A stretch of DNA of 64,000 bases from Sipunculus nudus. Its lineage: Eukaryota > Annelida > Sipuncula > Golfingiida > Sipunculidae. The first letter of the stretch is position 1; every line of letters begins with the position of its first letter. The stretch covers positions 22,943,033 to 23,007,032 of the forward strand of contig CM049309.1 of the NCBI GenBank assembly GCA_026874595.1, read 5' to 3'. The position numbers and the translations under genes were made by a program. The notes under the pieces were generated by a model that saw only the letters and a program-made list of their open reading frames with translations, was not told where the DNA came from and ran no database searches. Positions 10,898-22,689 of the stretch are shown here, in pieces.

Positions 10898-12159
10898 CAT
10901 ATATACATGCCCTGTATGCAAATATATGCAAAGTTTCTAGTTAAAGTTTACCTTGCTGGACAGTAAATGAAATATAAAATACATTTATGTTTGATAATCA
11001 TTATTATTCATCATATTTTATCTTAATGAGTACTCACGGGACACTACAATAATGACAGTGTATTCAATTTATCTGTCACTGCATATGTTATTACATAATG
11101 TGTTGTTTTTATTGTTTTTTTAAATAAATATGTAGATAACATGGATATTCATGGTGTATGACTACCCTTTGTTTTACCATTCTCTCCAAAAACAACAGAG
11201 TTATGTCATAATGCCGATATTGATACATTGTATACAAAAGTGTACATTGTATTACATGTCAATTGGTGCATTGTTTAACTGTGTGCATTGTCAAGATGCT
11301 GACAGTTTGTTTAACAGTCAGTAATTACTCTGGTAGCCATGCTGTCTTCCAAGGACCAAGAGGCAGCGGGCAGTCAGATTTATTCTTTGACGTATGTTTT
11401 CTGTTTATCATTTAACTTTTATGTGGTTAATTAAAAATATGCAAATTAAAGTCATTTATAAAGCATCTGCCTTGAAAATTTTAAACATGGTAAAATGAAG
11501 TATATCTGTATGAATGTCCTTTTGACATAATTAAAACTATAAAAAATATCCATATATATATAATATAATATATATAATATATAAAAGAGCTTAAATGTGT
11601 ATATAATGCGTGCGAGACAAATTCACCCTAGACGTTAACCACCCGCCCCCAGACGTTTACATCAGAGGATAAACACACCAGGTCGCCCCCCCCCCCTTCC
11701 ACCCCATATTGTAATATATACATGCCCGTAATAAATTTCTTGGCTCAAGAATAATGTGATGAGTAAATTTTACGTGTTGGTATGTTTCTTTAAATTTGTT
11801 TTTTTTTTACCCTTTGGATGTTTCTGAACGAAATATATTTACAGACGGCAAATGCACTGTCAAAAAGTCAACATAGCCAATTACTTGATTAAGTGCATAC
11901 CAGCCCTGTTATATATTTTTTTATATTGAGTCTTGGTTATACACTAATAATTAAAGAAAATATTCATATCATGACATTATGTATAATCTGATTGTATTTT
12001 TTGCCTTTTAATGCCTTTTTGGGATTTAACTTTTAGCATCTTTACACCACACTCACTCAGAACATTACCTGTGCAATATATATTTTATGGTAAATTTCAT
12101 TCAATTCCATGCTAGAGGGAATGTAATGAGGCAGTGTGTGTTGGGAAGGGGGGTTCATA

Positions 12160-12166
<7 letters not shown>
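10898..12166. other. AT-rich stretch without recognised genes
   Basis: Contains low-complexity TATATA near 11552-11585 and a poly-C run near 11688. No reading frame, RNA gene or repeat family is recognised here. Confidence 0.5.

Positions 12167-12220
<54 letters not shown>
12167..12220. repeat. (TA)n microsatellite
   Basis: About 27 uninterrupted TA units. It generates false IYIYIY reading frames on both strands. Confidence 0.95.
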
Positions 12221-12222
<2 letters not shown>

Positions 12223-12516
12223 GTTTACATTTAAGGCGATCCAAAACGGATTTTTCTTGCACATGGTAGGCATTGTTAGAAAGTATACACACATATCTAA
12301 CGATTGATCTGGTTCAAGTGACAACGTAACTTTAGGCCATAAGCCGTTGTAAAACAATTACGTAAATATTTGCCTTATAGGGCGGCCCTCCATTCAAGAT
12401 GTCAGGGCACTCTGACACTTATCAGAGGGCCGAGACGGCGCTGGTTGGCGTTGTGTCTGAGATATGAGCTTTTCAAAACTGCGGAAACGGATGAGGACGC
12501 TCACTTGGTAAAACAC

Positions 12517-13283
12517 CTAGAAAATGGCCAGTCGACAAGCGACTACGTGTATCCGCCAAATCACATAGGCATGGGTAAAGTAAGGCATTGAATGTTCCTG
12601 ACATAAATAACATGGCTCCGAATTTGAGGCATCAATGATGCCAATAAAACACCTGCAATTTTACCAAAAACAGATCTACAGATGAATACATCCTACAAAA
12701 GTTCATGCCGAGACACCAATCCACTTATGTATTCTATAAAAAGGGAGAGCAGGTGGCGCCACCTGTCTGGTCTCCGACATTACTCTCCAAGATGGATGGA
12801 CATGTAAAATTTCATACCAATACATTGAACCACTCCTGACATGTGAGCAATTGTCAGCCAAAGCAGACGCACGGATGGACGCCACACAAAAATAGTTACA
12901 GATGGCGCCAACAGCCTTTAATACGAGATGGAGGTATCCAAGGTCTATGGACGTATAATTTCATGCCAATACAACAAACCACTCCTGAGAAAAAGGCATC
13001 AATGTATCCTGCGAAAACGGGAAGGTAGGCGACGCACGATTTCAGCCCAATACATTGAACCAATCACTAAGACGAACAGATGGCAAACGCATAGATCGAT
13101 GCCACACGAAAATCATTTTAGGTGGCGCCATCTGTCTTTGTTACACACAACAACATTTGGGGACGAATAACTTTGTCAGGTTTCGGAAAGATCGGTCCAA
13201 GGGTCTCAGAGGAGTCCTCCGGAAACGAACGCAGCCAAACCAGCGTGAAAACAGAGTATTCGCAAATCTTTGGCGAATACAAT
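12517..13283 (-). mobile_element. Helitron-like non-autonomous element, family Q, shorter copy
   Basis: The left end has CTAG at 12517-12520, then the hairpin AGTCG (12530-12534), loop ACAAG, CGACT (12540-12544), then GTGTATCCGCCAAA. The right end has the inverted partner TTTGGCGAATAC (to 13280), itself part of a hairpin starting GTATTCGC at 13255. Read on the - strand this is a GTATTCGCC start and a hairpin plus CTAG end. The core has degenerate repeats with GGTGGCGCCACC-type words at 12751, 12902 and 13120. The right third matches 37380-37505 of the longer copy, including TCTCAGAGGAGT and CCGGAAACGAACGC. Confidence 0.7.
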
Positions 13284-13785
13284 AAGCCCTACGATGGGGC
13301 GCCTAAATATTAATGAAAGATTGCAATTGGCACTTGAAATTCATATCCTTTTATATGGACAACAGAGGGTCAATGTCATTGAAATAGCATGGTCCCTTTC
13401 TGAATAATCAAGATCAGGATCCCATTTTTAATGTTCCGGTCTACTGATTCATATATCTACGTACCATAAACTGCACAAAACAGAAAAAAATGATATACAA
13501 CTGACCACACACGTTACATGCAAAGGAAAAACAGAGTACCGAGGTCACGCTCATACTCAACAGAAAATCACTTTTACATGCTCCGTGTTCAGACTCATAC
13601 CTATGAACATTGTAGTTGTAAAATGTATTTTTAAGAGTTATAACCTTTTTAATGTTTAAACGATTTTGGGAAGGAAAGTGGTGCAAAAGTTAAAGAAACG
13701 AAACGTAGCCAGCATCAACATGCTGGTTTATTCAAAATGGGTCATCCAAAATCCTTACACCATTTAATTGAAGTGAATGCCTGGA

Positions 13786-13875
<90 letters not shown>
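13786..13875. repeat. (TA)n microsatellite
   Basis: Almost pure TA for about 90 bp with rare interruptions (ACATATA, ATCTATA). Confidence 0.95.
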
Positions 13876-13877
<2 letters not shown>

Positions 13878-13983
13878 TATACACAGAAAAGTCGGTTCAA
13901 TGCCGGTAGAAATCAAACTCATGATCTTCCGATTTCCAATCGGTTGCTTTAACCGACAGCAACAGACCTGGAATCAGAAGAGC

Positions 13984-13984
<1 letters not shown>
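13876..13984 (-). mobile_element. tRNA-like SINE fragment between two TA arrays
   Basis: On the - strand the words GTCGGTTAAAGCAACCGATTG, GGAAATCGGAAGATCATGAG and GAGTTTGATTTC follow the order of tRNA A box, anticodon arm and B box. The fragment is bounded on both sides by long TA runs. Confidence 0.4.

Positions 13985-14056
<72 letters not shown>
13985..14056. repeat. (TA)n microsatellite
   Basis: About 36 TA units, immediately right of the tRNA-like fragment. Confidence 0.95.
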
Positions 14057-14061
<5 letters not shown>

Positions 14062-15009
14062 CAAATGACAAAGGTCACAGTGAAACTGTAGCTTGGTATT
14101 GCATTCTTATTTAGTATCTGAAAATAAAAGAATTACAGAATTTAAAAGTTACAGAACATGCCTTCTAACGGAATGCTCATGTTTGTTAACCGAGCTAAAA
14201 ACTGTACAAACAGACTTGATATAACATATTTATTATGAGAAAAATGCATAAAGTTAAAATCATGAAACCATTAGAATGCAAACTTTATTGGGTCAGCAAT
14301 AAAAAATTATGACTTACACTAAATTATAATTACTATAAATTTCTTCTTACGATCCTGTTAGGACAAAATGGTGGTATCGGTCCTCAATTATTTTGAAGTG
14401 TCACATAACATAATTTACATCACCAAAAAAAAAATACACACATAATGCATTCATATGTATGACATAGTTTCTGGAATTTAAAAAAATTACTGGTCGTGAT
14501 TTGTATCACTCAGTGTGAACAACTGATTAAAAATTACCGTAAACTTAAAACGATGGCGATCAAGTCCAAATGTAGAAAGATAAACAATAATAAATAATAA
14601 TACAGATTCACCCAAAACTCCCTTACAAATTAACAATATGTTTCAGGAAGATTTATAGGGTTAAGTTTTGAAAGTCAACAGTAAAATTAAATTCCTAAGC
14701 GAAAGCAAATCTTAAGTTGGTCTATATACCTGTTATAACAATGAACATAATGTACGGTCTGACTTTCTTGTGGGTCCTGGGTATCAGACCATCAAATATA
14801 ATCCGGATCCTCACACATGAATTGCTTTTGTGTATACAGACGAGAAATTGTATAGGAATTAAATGTTCATTATACTCTCAATCATCAAATGGCCTCTCTG
14901 TGTGTATGGGTCCCGCCTCCCAGTGTATGATATTTCTTAAAAATCATTGTCAATACATTTCAATGGCTTCCTTAAGTGCTGTTAAAGAACATGCTTTCTT
15001 GTGAAAGTT

Positions 15010-15336
15010 TTGGCACGGTCGTCACATTTGAAAGTCCCCTTTCGTGTGTTGGAAATTTATTCTTTTGTGAGAATATTTTACAATGTAATCACATTTGAAA
15101 GGCTTCTCTGCTGTGTGGATGATTTTGTGTTGCAGAAGATTTACTATTTTGTGAGAACGTTTTCCGAATGTAATCCAATTGAATTGCCTTTCTCCTGTGT
15201 GGGTCCTTGTGTGTTGCATGAAGTTACTCTTATGGGAAAGTATTATCACAGTCATCACCTTTGGATGACGTCTCTCCTGTGTTGGTCTTTGTTTGTTGTG
15301 CGAGGGTATCCTCTTGTGAGGTTTTATTACAGTCAT
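15010..15336 (-). pseudogene. Eroded C-terminal zinc fingers
   Basis: Continues the array at 15230-15877 in a different frame. Recognisable remains include [11 protein letters not shown] and KIIHTAEKPFKCDY, the linker-plus-histidine signature of C2H2 fingers, but most cysteine pairs are lost (for example KCDYIVKYSH). The frame change near 15300 and the missing ligands indicate decay. The paralogous region at 30.6 kb is also disrupted. Confidence 0.65.
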
Positions 15337-15877
15337 CAGATATGAACTGCTTCTCCCCTGTGTTGGTCATTGTTTGTTGCGTGACGTTACCCTTTTGCGA
15401 GAAACTTTTACCACAGGCAACACCTTTGAATGGCTTCTCGGCTGTGTGGGTCATTGTATGTTGCCTTAGGTTACACCTTTGTGAAAAAGTTTTACCACAG
15501 TCATCACATCTGAATGGCTGCTTCCCTGTGTGGGTCCTTTTACAGTGTTTAAGGAGGTGTTGCTTGCGTGAGAACATTTTATCACAGTCATCACATTTGA
15601 ATGGCTGCATTCCTGTGTGGACCCTTGTGTGTTCCAGGAAGTGTTCCTTTCGTGAGAACATTCTATCACAGTTATCACATTTGAACGGCATCTCTCCTGA
15701 GTGAACCCTCGCATGTCGTAGAAGTCCACCCTTTCGAGTGAATGTTTTACCACAGTCATCACATTTGAACGGCATCCCTCTTGTGTCTGTCCTTGTGTGT
15801 TGTTTGAGACAAAAAAAATTCGTGGGAAACTTTTCGACATTCGTTTCGTTGATATTTCCTTCTGTGTGGATTATCAA
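15230..15877 (-). CDS. C2H2 zinc-finger array protein, probably decaying
   Basis: 215 codons. Four consecutive C2H2 fingers are complete at about residues 37-149: CDDC..HARVH, CDNC..HTRVH, CDDC..HCKRTH (H-X4-H spacing) and CDDC..HTMTH. Linkers are HSGEMPF, HTGMQPF, HTGKQPF and HTAEKPF. The finger before them has lost its cysteines and ends in D instead of H. The two after (GVACGKSF..QQTMTN and SDDCNKTS..QQTKTN) have lost ligands. Fingers of this type bind DNA in the nucleus; contact residues at -1, 2, 3, 6 are R-G-G-R, R-E-H-E, R-Q-H-K and Q-C-N-Q. No KRAB, SCAN or other partner domain, and no convincing upstream exon, was seen. It may be a partial exon of a gene or a pseudogene. Confidence 0.6.
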   Translation of the reverse strand: MIIHTEGNINETNVEKFPTNFFCLKQHTRTDTRGMPFKCDDCGKTFTRKGGLLRHARVHSGEMPFKCDNCDRMFSRKEHFLEHTRVHTGMQPFKCDDCDKMFSRKQHLLKHCKRTHTGKQPFRCDDCGKTFSQRCNLRQHTMTHTAEKPFKGVACGKSFSQKGNVTQQTMTNTGEKQFISDDCNKTSQEDTLAQQTKTNTGETSSKGDDCDNTFP

Positions 15878-16174
15878 TCAACCAAAAAAAAAATTATCTG
15901 AGCTCGCATCGCTTCACATTGGGCACAGGCATGTTCTACTGTAGGCCTCCCCTATCATGAAGTCTTTTGTAGTTTTTTTTTTTGTTTTCTCACTTAACTG
16001 ATTTTTTTCGGTGTTCGTATCTCAAGTTATGTTTACCAAGCCATCCACTTTCAGGACACACACATCCTGGGAGACACTCTATCTGGCACATGCCACAAAC
16101 TTTACATGGGCTTTGACGTCAATGTTTTTTGTGTACACAAATTACGCCTGATTCTTGAAAAATGTTTTCAATCT

Positions 16175-16188
16175 CCACCAGAGGGCAC
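16175..16188 (+). promoter_or_regulatory. CTCF-like consensus site
   Basis: CCACCAGAGGGCAC fits every position of the vertebrate CTCF core consensus CCASYAGRKGGCRS. It lies about 300 bp upstream of the zinc-finger reading frame on its 5' side. One 14-base degenerate match can occur by chance. Confidence 0.3.
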
Positions 16189-16679
16189 TACCGCTCAAAC
16201 TAAACTCAATGGGAACATCTCATTTCATGGTCATGTGATATCACTTCCCTCTCAAAGGGATCAAATAAACAATCTGTGCAACTGTTCCAATGAAATGAAT
16301 TCTAAGATTGCTGACTGGTATACATATTTGATACATTTTTTTTTTCAGAGGAAAAAGTCAGAAATTCTATTCACATCCCCCCACGGAGACTAAACTTCAA
16401 CCAAGGGACCTTGGGTTCGGGTGCTCAGCTGAAACGAATAATGAGAATATTTGCGTACTATCCTAGCATATGGAATTAATAATGGAAATGAAGCAACATT
16501 TTGTTTTTTTATACCACTTTTTGAAATTATTCACATTTGGAGTTGACTGTGCACTTTTATGAATTACATGAAAGATAAAGGAACCTCTCATGATAACACA
16601 TTTGTAAAATTAGGCCTATCAGTATCTCATCTATGCAAATGTAATATACATGTAAAAATATTAAATGCGAATGCACGAA

Positions 16680-18500
16680 ACACTGTTAATAACAGAACGA
16701 GGAAGAAAGTGAAGATGTGTTGAGATGTTCGGTAAACATTGCTCTGTAATATATTGTGGCCTGTAACCATTTAATTTTTATATGAGAATAAAATGGTTAT
16801 GATCCAAAGGGTTGTATGAAAGGATACATTCAACCAAGAAAAGTAATTAATATTTCTCGAACATAACCTGCAGGTTAAAATAAATTCATGTGAGCTAAAA
16901 ATAGTCTATGAAGGTTCTCGGAATAAAAGTATAGATAAAATACAGGTTGTTGGGAAGAATGACTAACAATGACCTATATAGACATATACGAGGAGTATAA
17001 ATTAATGACCCAGGTCTTTCCGTGTGCTGTCAACACCTCGCATGCAATGCAACATTTCAAATCAGTTACTCATATCTAGTTAATTCCCAGGTATCGCAGG
17101 TGTATCTGTTAACATTCAAATATAATATTTTAAGAACCGCCAACTCAGTTGTGAAACAATTGGCCAATTCCTTAAACAACTTCCTGACAAATATCTGCTA
17201 ATATCTCACTGTTTTAACTATTGCACAGAGTGATGATTTGCGGGTAATACAATCTGTGTTATTATACCCCTTCATTTTCAGTCATTCATGAATGACTGAA
17301 TATTTAAGTCATTTCACTTAATGACTGGTGGTCACAGGCATAAACGCGAAATGACTGAAATGTTTTGGTGTTTCCTGAAATGACTGATAACACAGATTGA
17401 CTGTAACATGAAAATAAGTCAATATTGCGTAAAGTTGTACCCTGTCAAAGCATCAGAAAATATATTTTCTCATTTAAATTGATAACTGTTAAAACTAGAG
17501 ACTTTCTTTTAAACAAACTTCATTAAATCAAAATTTAATTGTGTGCCAGAAATAAGATCAGAATTGTGTAAATGTTTTAGAATTACCATAAATGTAAAAT
17601 CAATTCTTTAAACTTTGCCCGACTTTGACCATGACACATTTTTTCTTGTAAGAACTGTTGATTTGATTTTCACAGCATATGGATAAGGGTTTATTTTTTT
17701 TTAATCATAAATTTGAAAGGAATTTATAAAAATAGTAGTTTTTATTCAAATTTATTGTAGGTAAGTGCATGCGGGAATTACACCAAGCCGAGGAAAATGT
17801 GTGTCATGGCTCACCAGCATGACGGTTGCATTACACACCATCTTATTTCTTTCGGAAACTTATTATTTAATTCTCTCCTAATACCATTATAAAATACAAC
17901 TGTCTCGGCTTCCCCTTTTCACAATATATATCCTTTAGATAAGATTACCAGGTTACCTTCAAAATGTTTTGGAATGCCCATCCACAATATTTCGTCAAAA
18001 TTCGTTTATGATTTTGAGTAAAATTGCTAACGGACAAACCAACCAGCAAACGTCGATAAATATACAGAATACATCCTCTAAGAGGTCTGATTAATTTAGC
18101 AAATAAAAGGGTCTCTAGCAAAGAAAAGAAGAACCCGAGACGTCATAACAAAAGAAAATGATCTTTGCACTTACTTGTGGACTGATTTATAAATAAAAGA
18201 AATTATATATGTATATTAGTAAAGGAGCTCTAGCAGGTCTTCCTCAAAAATATATTGGAGTGAGTCCGAGTGACGTCATTTATTACAAATCCCTGAGTTT
18301 ACCCAGACCCTGTTCATGAAAACCGTTCTATATACGCAAGTACGCTGAAAGTCACATAGAAACATCACATGTAGTTACAAAATCATATAAGCGAATTTTC
18401 ATATATTTTTACATGGCTTAAACCTTCCTGTTTTTTCGAGCCTTTTAATTCTTGTATATTTTCTCGGCTGCCTCGTTGGCATACAACCCACGCAGCCATA
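16680..18500 (+). repeat. Duplicated segment A, second copy
   Basis: Second copy of the material at 5960-6540 plus 8200-9480, without the intervening 1.6 kb. Shared landmarks run in the same order: the GAAGAAAGTGAA word, GACATATACGAGGAG, the GTCATTTCA cluster at about 17280, CACATTTTTTCTTGTAAGAACTGTTGATTT near 17635, GACGGTTGCATTACACACC near 17821, and GCTAACGGACAAACCAACCA near 18029. Divergence is substantial, so the duplication is not recent. Confidence 0.6.
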
Positions 18501-19070
18501 ATAGGGATGTCACAACCACATCTGTCAGCCGCCCATGAGCAGTGCCCTTTCACTCCTGGTGGGAGAGAGCTCTTCCTTTTGGTTAAAGGGACATAATCAG
18601 GAGCTAAATTATGCCTATTCTTTCACACTATCAGTTCAGTTTTACTTTATACATTTTTTCCCAGCAAAACCATCCCAGCACTCATTTCCTTGCACGGCTG
18701 TTTAACACGATTTTATGGCTCTGCTTTTTGGTAAATAAAGTCTGTTTACCATAACAAGGCCGCGTGACCGGAGGACCGATTAAGAGGGGCAACACGTGGT
18801 TTTTCAGCCAGCAGAAACATGCATTGCCATTTTGGGCCAAGTTAGTCAGGGCATCACCTAATTGACACGTGTTTTGGATCTGCGATGCACATGGCCCCAC
18901 GCACTGTGTTTATGTTTACACCTTTCATCGCGCCCGGTGCACTGTCTTTAACATTCGTTTACAGGAGAAAGCAAACGGTTTCAGGGCATTATTTTGGCAT
19001 GGACAGATTTATTTTGATGGGAAGAAGCTATTTTTCGTGTTAACTCAACATGCTTTTTAGTTGATTAGGC
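18500..19070. other. No recognised gene
   Basis: Moderate-GC stretch with frames of 63-72 codons on both strands that overlap each other and show no known motif. No repeat partner found in the window. Confidence 0.4.
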
Positions 19071-19079
19071 CCCTTTATG

Positions 19080-19147
19080 TTTAGCGGGACGCGAACCCAC
19101 AACTATGCACAAGTTCTGTGCCCTAACCATTACGCACCAAGCTCCAC
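19080..19147 (-). mobile_element. tRNA-derived sequence
   Basis: The - strand starts GGAGCTTGGTGCGTAATGG (A-box-like), continues GTTAGGGCACAGAACTTGTGC and has the B-box match GGGTTCGCGTCC. The 5' and 3' ends do not form a seven-pair acceptor stem, so this is a SINE head or tRNA pseudogene. Confidence 0.5.
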
Positions 19148-19489
19148 ATATATAGCGTGGACCTATTTTTTTCCGTATGAAAATAATAATGAGGAAATAT
19201 CAAGTGATGATAAAAGGACACAATTATTTTTTTCATGAAACAGTCCATGCACCTATTCCTGCGACTTTTTTTTTTTGTTGTTGAACATTTCTTAGATTGG
19301 ACCGATATATGACTTCATTTCGGAGACCATTGTTGGTTCTAAACGTCTCGTGCCCTTTTCTCTCTTATACTTCTGCATACTACAGTTATCCATAATGTCT
19401 GCTACCACTTATATGGTACACTTAAATACTTGTGCAAAGCGATGATTGCCCCCTTCCCCCTATATAAGACCTAAACCGCCCCAGCTTAA

Positions 19490-19890
19490 TATGGCCACAT
19501 TTTAATCCTTAGACCCTAGGGAACGAAACTAGGGTTGGTTTCATTTCTTTACAGGTTTTAAGGCAGCTATATTGGATTCCAAAATGGCGACATTTTTAAC
19601 CATTTATGCCATATGTGTACACGGTCTCTGTGGGTACAATGTCTCTGAGTGTACTGAATGTTTTTTTTTTTTTTTTTTGGTCATGGAATGTAACAATACA
19701 ATCCTTCTTACTCACCAATAGATAAATAGCAATAAAATTGACATGGTACTGTTAATCAGTGACATATTTTCATATTGAAAGCATCGGAAGTAGAACAACT
19801 GAAACATGTAATACCACTACCTATATTAAAGTTTAAAAGATAAAAAGTGATCTTCAGGCAGATTTAATTTTAGATCATATTTAGAAATTT
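19490..19890 (+). repeat. Interspersed repeat, copy 1
   Basis: Matches the reverse complement of 25555-25885. Shared landmarks: AACTAGGGTTGGTT near 19525, TTGGATTCCAAAATGGCG near 19575, TGGAATGTAACAATACAA near 19687, and GATCTTCAGGCAGAT near 19851. A 17-18 base T run near 19660 is specific to this copy. No coding content. Confidence 0.7.
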
Positions 19891-20339
19891 AACATTAATG
19901 CACGAAATTTTTTAATTTCTATCAGAAACTATACACACATGGTGGTATCAAGCAGAGAACTCATTCTTTAAAGCTGGATTTCGCAAATCGGATGTCGCAG
20001 TTCAGGGTATATCAGTAGTACTTATGTATCACCAATAGATATTGTTTAACATAGATTAGTTTCGCCTTCATATAATTTCTTTTATCATATTTTGATGCAC
20101 GTATCACAGGATATGATAAAGTTTCTCCCTGTTTGACTGAGAATGATTCAATGAATATACTACTGTTATTATTGATTTTATTTATATGCTTAATATGGCA
20201 TAATACCTGTATTTATATAGTATATTTATTGACTTTGAGGTCTAAAGAAGGTCTATATACATAAATGTATTTTTATTATATTTTTTGTTGGAGGTAACCG
20301 CCTCCAGTTTTTAATGCTAGCTTAAATAAGTATATGTAC

Positions 20340-20757
20340 ATCTGCATAATTCCATCCCGGTTTCGGACTGTATGACAGGGCAGTATCATACGCCTCCTCT
20401 CATTTAATATCTTGGTGTTAACCTTGTTGCGGAATCCACATCAAACAGAGCAAGTAGGGATAAAGGGGCTTGGCAGGAGACAAGTGTGAACCAGGCCCAG
20501 TGAAAAGTGTACCTGTGGGCCCTGATTGTGTAATCGACCCCATTTCTGGGCCATACCACAGAGAACCCCGGAAACCCAAACCGGTTTGTGAGTGAAACTC
20601 GGCCGTTGGACACTGCCTTCATATAAAGCCTGCAGAGCGGTCATCCTGGGTGGGGGCCGAACGTGAACAATCTCACCGCCTCGGCTGAGGTTCGAAGTCA
20701 CGATCCCCCGGGTGTGAGTCCTGTGCCCTACCCCTGAGCCATAGGAGCCGGTTATAC
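20340..20757 (-). mobile_element. tRNA-derived SINE, about 0.4 kb
   Basis: The - strand begins near 20757 with GGCTCCTATGGCTCAGGGG (A-box-like) and has ACTTCGAACCTCAGCCG (B-box-like) about 50 bases later. A relatively GC-rich body follows, extending to about 20340 and ending in AT-rich DNA. The body is open on the - strand for 72 and 86 codons in two frames, which I take as incidental. Confidence 0.5.
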
Positions 20758-20995
20758 ACGTAAAATATTTACTAAATATATATATATATGTAAATAAGCA
20801 CTTAGGAAAGAAGGTTAATTCACAGGAGGTGTGATCTCAACTGCATAGGTGAAAAGGATGTGAGTTGTTAATTTTTTTATGATTAAATAACACAATTACT
20901 TTTGCAACAAGGACTCCTTTTATATTGGCATCGGAGTTATATCAGTTGTTGCAATTTATTGAAGAGAAATATTTGTAACATTATTAAAATGTCTC

Positions 20996-21000
<5 letters not shown>

Positions 21001-21066
<66 letters not shown>
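21001..21066. repeat. (TA)n microsatellite
   Basis: About 65 bp of nearly pure TA, ending TTTATATATAGG. Confidence 0.95.
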
Positions 21067-21073
<7 letters not shown>

Positions 21074-21174
21074 GGTGGTATGTGTGTATGTGTGACGGGG
21101 CTCAAGAGGCAAACACATGCGTGAACAGTAGACAACCAGGGCTTTTATTCTGAAATATGCAGATGAAAGCATAA

Positions 21175-21600
21175 TTGAGAAACGTGCTGCATGTCCTCAA
21201 AGTTCGAATACCATAGTCCTGTTGCAATATATGAACTTATACATACAATGAACAACTATTAGGTTTATGCAAAATGGCAAGACATATAGTTATATGACAT
21301 TAATATTGTGACCTAACTGGGCCTTATTATTAAAAACGTGGCCCCATGGCCTAAGTGGGCCTCATTACTTATAACGTGGCGCCATGGCTGAGCTGGGCAT
21401 AATAACGTAACGTTCCCAGAAAATGAAAACCATGCAACTCACATATGGAAATATTCACGCAGAATTACTTTTTAATATTAACCGTGGTGTAAACAGATAA
21501 CACGCTCATCTGAAAGTATATATTGAAGTACATTTGAGGGACGTGTTGTCCTCAAGCTCGAATGCCAGAGTGATGTCACCTGACATTCGAACATATATAT
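21175..21600 (+). repeat. Short imperfect tandem repeats
   Basis: GTCCTCAAAGTTCGAATACCA near 21192 recurs as GTCCTCAAGCTCGAATGCCA near 21549. Between them a 45-50 bp unit with ACGTGGCCCCATGGCC and ACGTGGCGCCATGGCT is repeated at about 21338 and 21376. Just beyond, at about 21612, is a single AGGTGGCGCTG, the same core word that the helitron-like elements amplify. Confidence 0.5.
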
Positions 21601-22260
21601 ATTTCCGACTACAGGTGGCGCTGTAACAACTCAAAAGAAATAACCAATAAAATAAGGTCACAGTTCATAGAAAATCGTTAGACCTTGTGAACCAATTAAA
21701 TTTAGAGTTACATAAATAACAACGATGCCTGGCTTGAAAACGGGAGTAAATAACTGACTACGAACTGAAGAGTGAGTACTGGACTAATGCTGGAATATTA
21801 TTAGCTTCAAGGAACAGGACTACCATACATAGATCCTTTAATGCTCCGAGGTTGCGCTCTCCGTATAATGAACTGTGTATAAATAAAAAATAACAAGAAT
21901 AAAATACTGAGGGAACCTAGATTTATTTTAGATAAGATAAAATATACCTCATTTGTGCAGGTCAAAACAGGCATAATTAAATATAGCACTCGTTGAGGAA
22001 GGTGACACGCATGCTTCTTCAGTTATCACATGAATCTGCCCCAACTCTCCTGTTCAGCACCAGACTTGTTGTTGGTGAATTTGCAGCACATCGTACGTCA
22101 ACATCAACCGAAGCATAATAGATGAACCTGGAAACAGGCACAGTTTTAAGTAATAATATTAAGACAATATTGATGATGTTCTCACTATATCACTCTGTCC
22201 AAGTGTATATACAGAAATGCATACATACATGCTTACCCAAATAAACACCCATATCCCCCC

Positions 22261-22262
<2 letters not shown>

Positions 22263-22310
<48 letters not shown>
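22263..22310. repeat. (TA)n microsatellite with nearby poly-C and (CA)n
   Basis: About 24 TA units, followed 18 bp later by a 13-base C run (22328-22340) and a short (CA)n tract. Confidence 0.95.
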
Positions 22311-22314
<4 letters not shown>

Positions 22315-22539
22315 TCCGTAAAAAGCGCCCCCCCCCCCCCACACACACACACCCGGACGAGGGAAATCACCTTAAGAAAACTAAGGGATGAGCCATTCTA
22401 ACCTCACTTTTCTCCCTAGCCAATATGACATGGGGCAACGTAATGCTTTTATTTCTCCCCGCCAAGCTTAAAAGTTACCGCCAGTTTTTATCTCCGTTAG
22501 GCTTTATGATCTAATATAATAATAATATTAGTTACACAC

Positions 22540-22645
22540 AACAGAATCTGTGGTCAAGTGTGTCATAGATAACATTGACTGACTGTGTCCGTGAAGACTG
22601 ACCCTGTAGAGGTGGCCATGCTGATCGGTTGACCTGAATTCAGGT
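22540..22645 (+). other. Possible short exon ending at a consensus donor
   Basis: A moderate-GC stretch ends at GAATTCAG/GTAAGTATG (donor GT at about 22644), an excellent 5' splice consensus. No open protein was linked to downstream exons, so it could be a non-coding exon or a chance match. Confidence 0.15.
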
Positions 22646-22689
22646 AAGTATGTGGATGTATTATGCAATGAAATACATGTATATATACT

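Larger units (their letters stand above)
13440..15340. repeat. Duplicated segment B, first copy
   Basis: Aligns with about 29600-31260: shared TTTTTAAGAGTTATAACC near 13630 (29620), AAGGTCACAGTGAAACTG near 14070 (29830), CTTGATATAACATATTTATTATGAG near 14215 (29975), AAGTTGGTCTATATAC near 14714 (30403), then zinc-finger sequence. The first copy is interrupted at 13786-14057 by two (TA)n arrays flanking a SINE fragment. Confidence 0.7.

Noticed and set aside
12087-14091. Frames of 60-104 codons made of repeated Ile-Tyr
   Set aside because: They are translations of (TA)n microsatellites on both strands and carry no real protein signal.
15261-15704. A 147-codon + strand frame rich in Cys and Val
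   Set aside because: It is the antisense shadow of the zinc-finger array; the - strand frame has the C2H2 pattern and TGEK-type linkers.
19080-19147. Functional tRNA gene
   Set aside because: A-box and B-box words are present, but the acceptor ends do not pair and similar heads elsewhere in the window run into SINE bodies.
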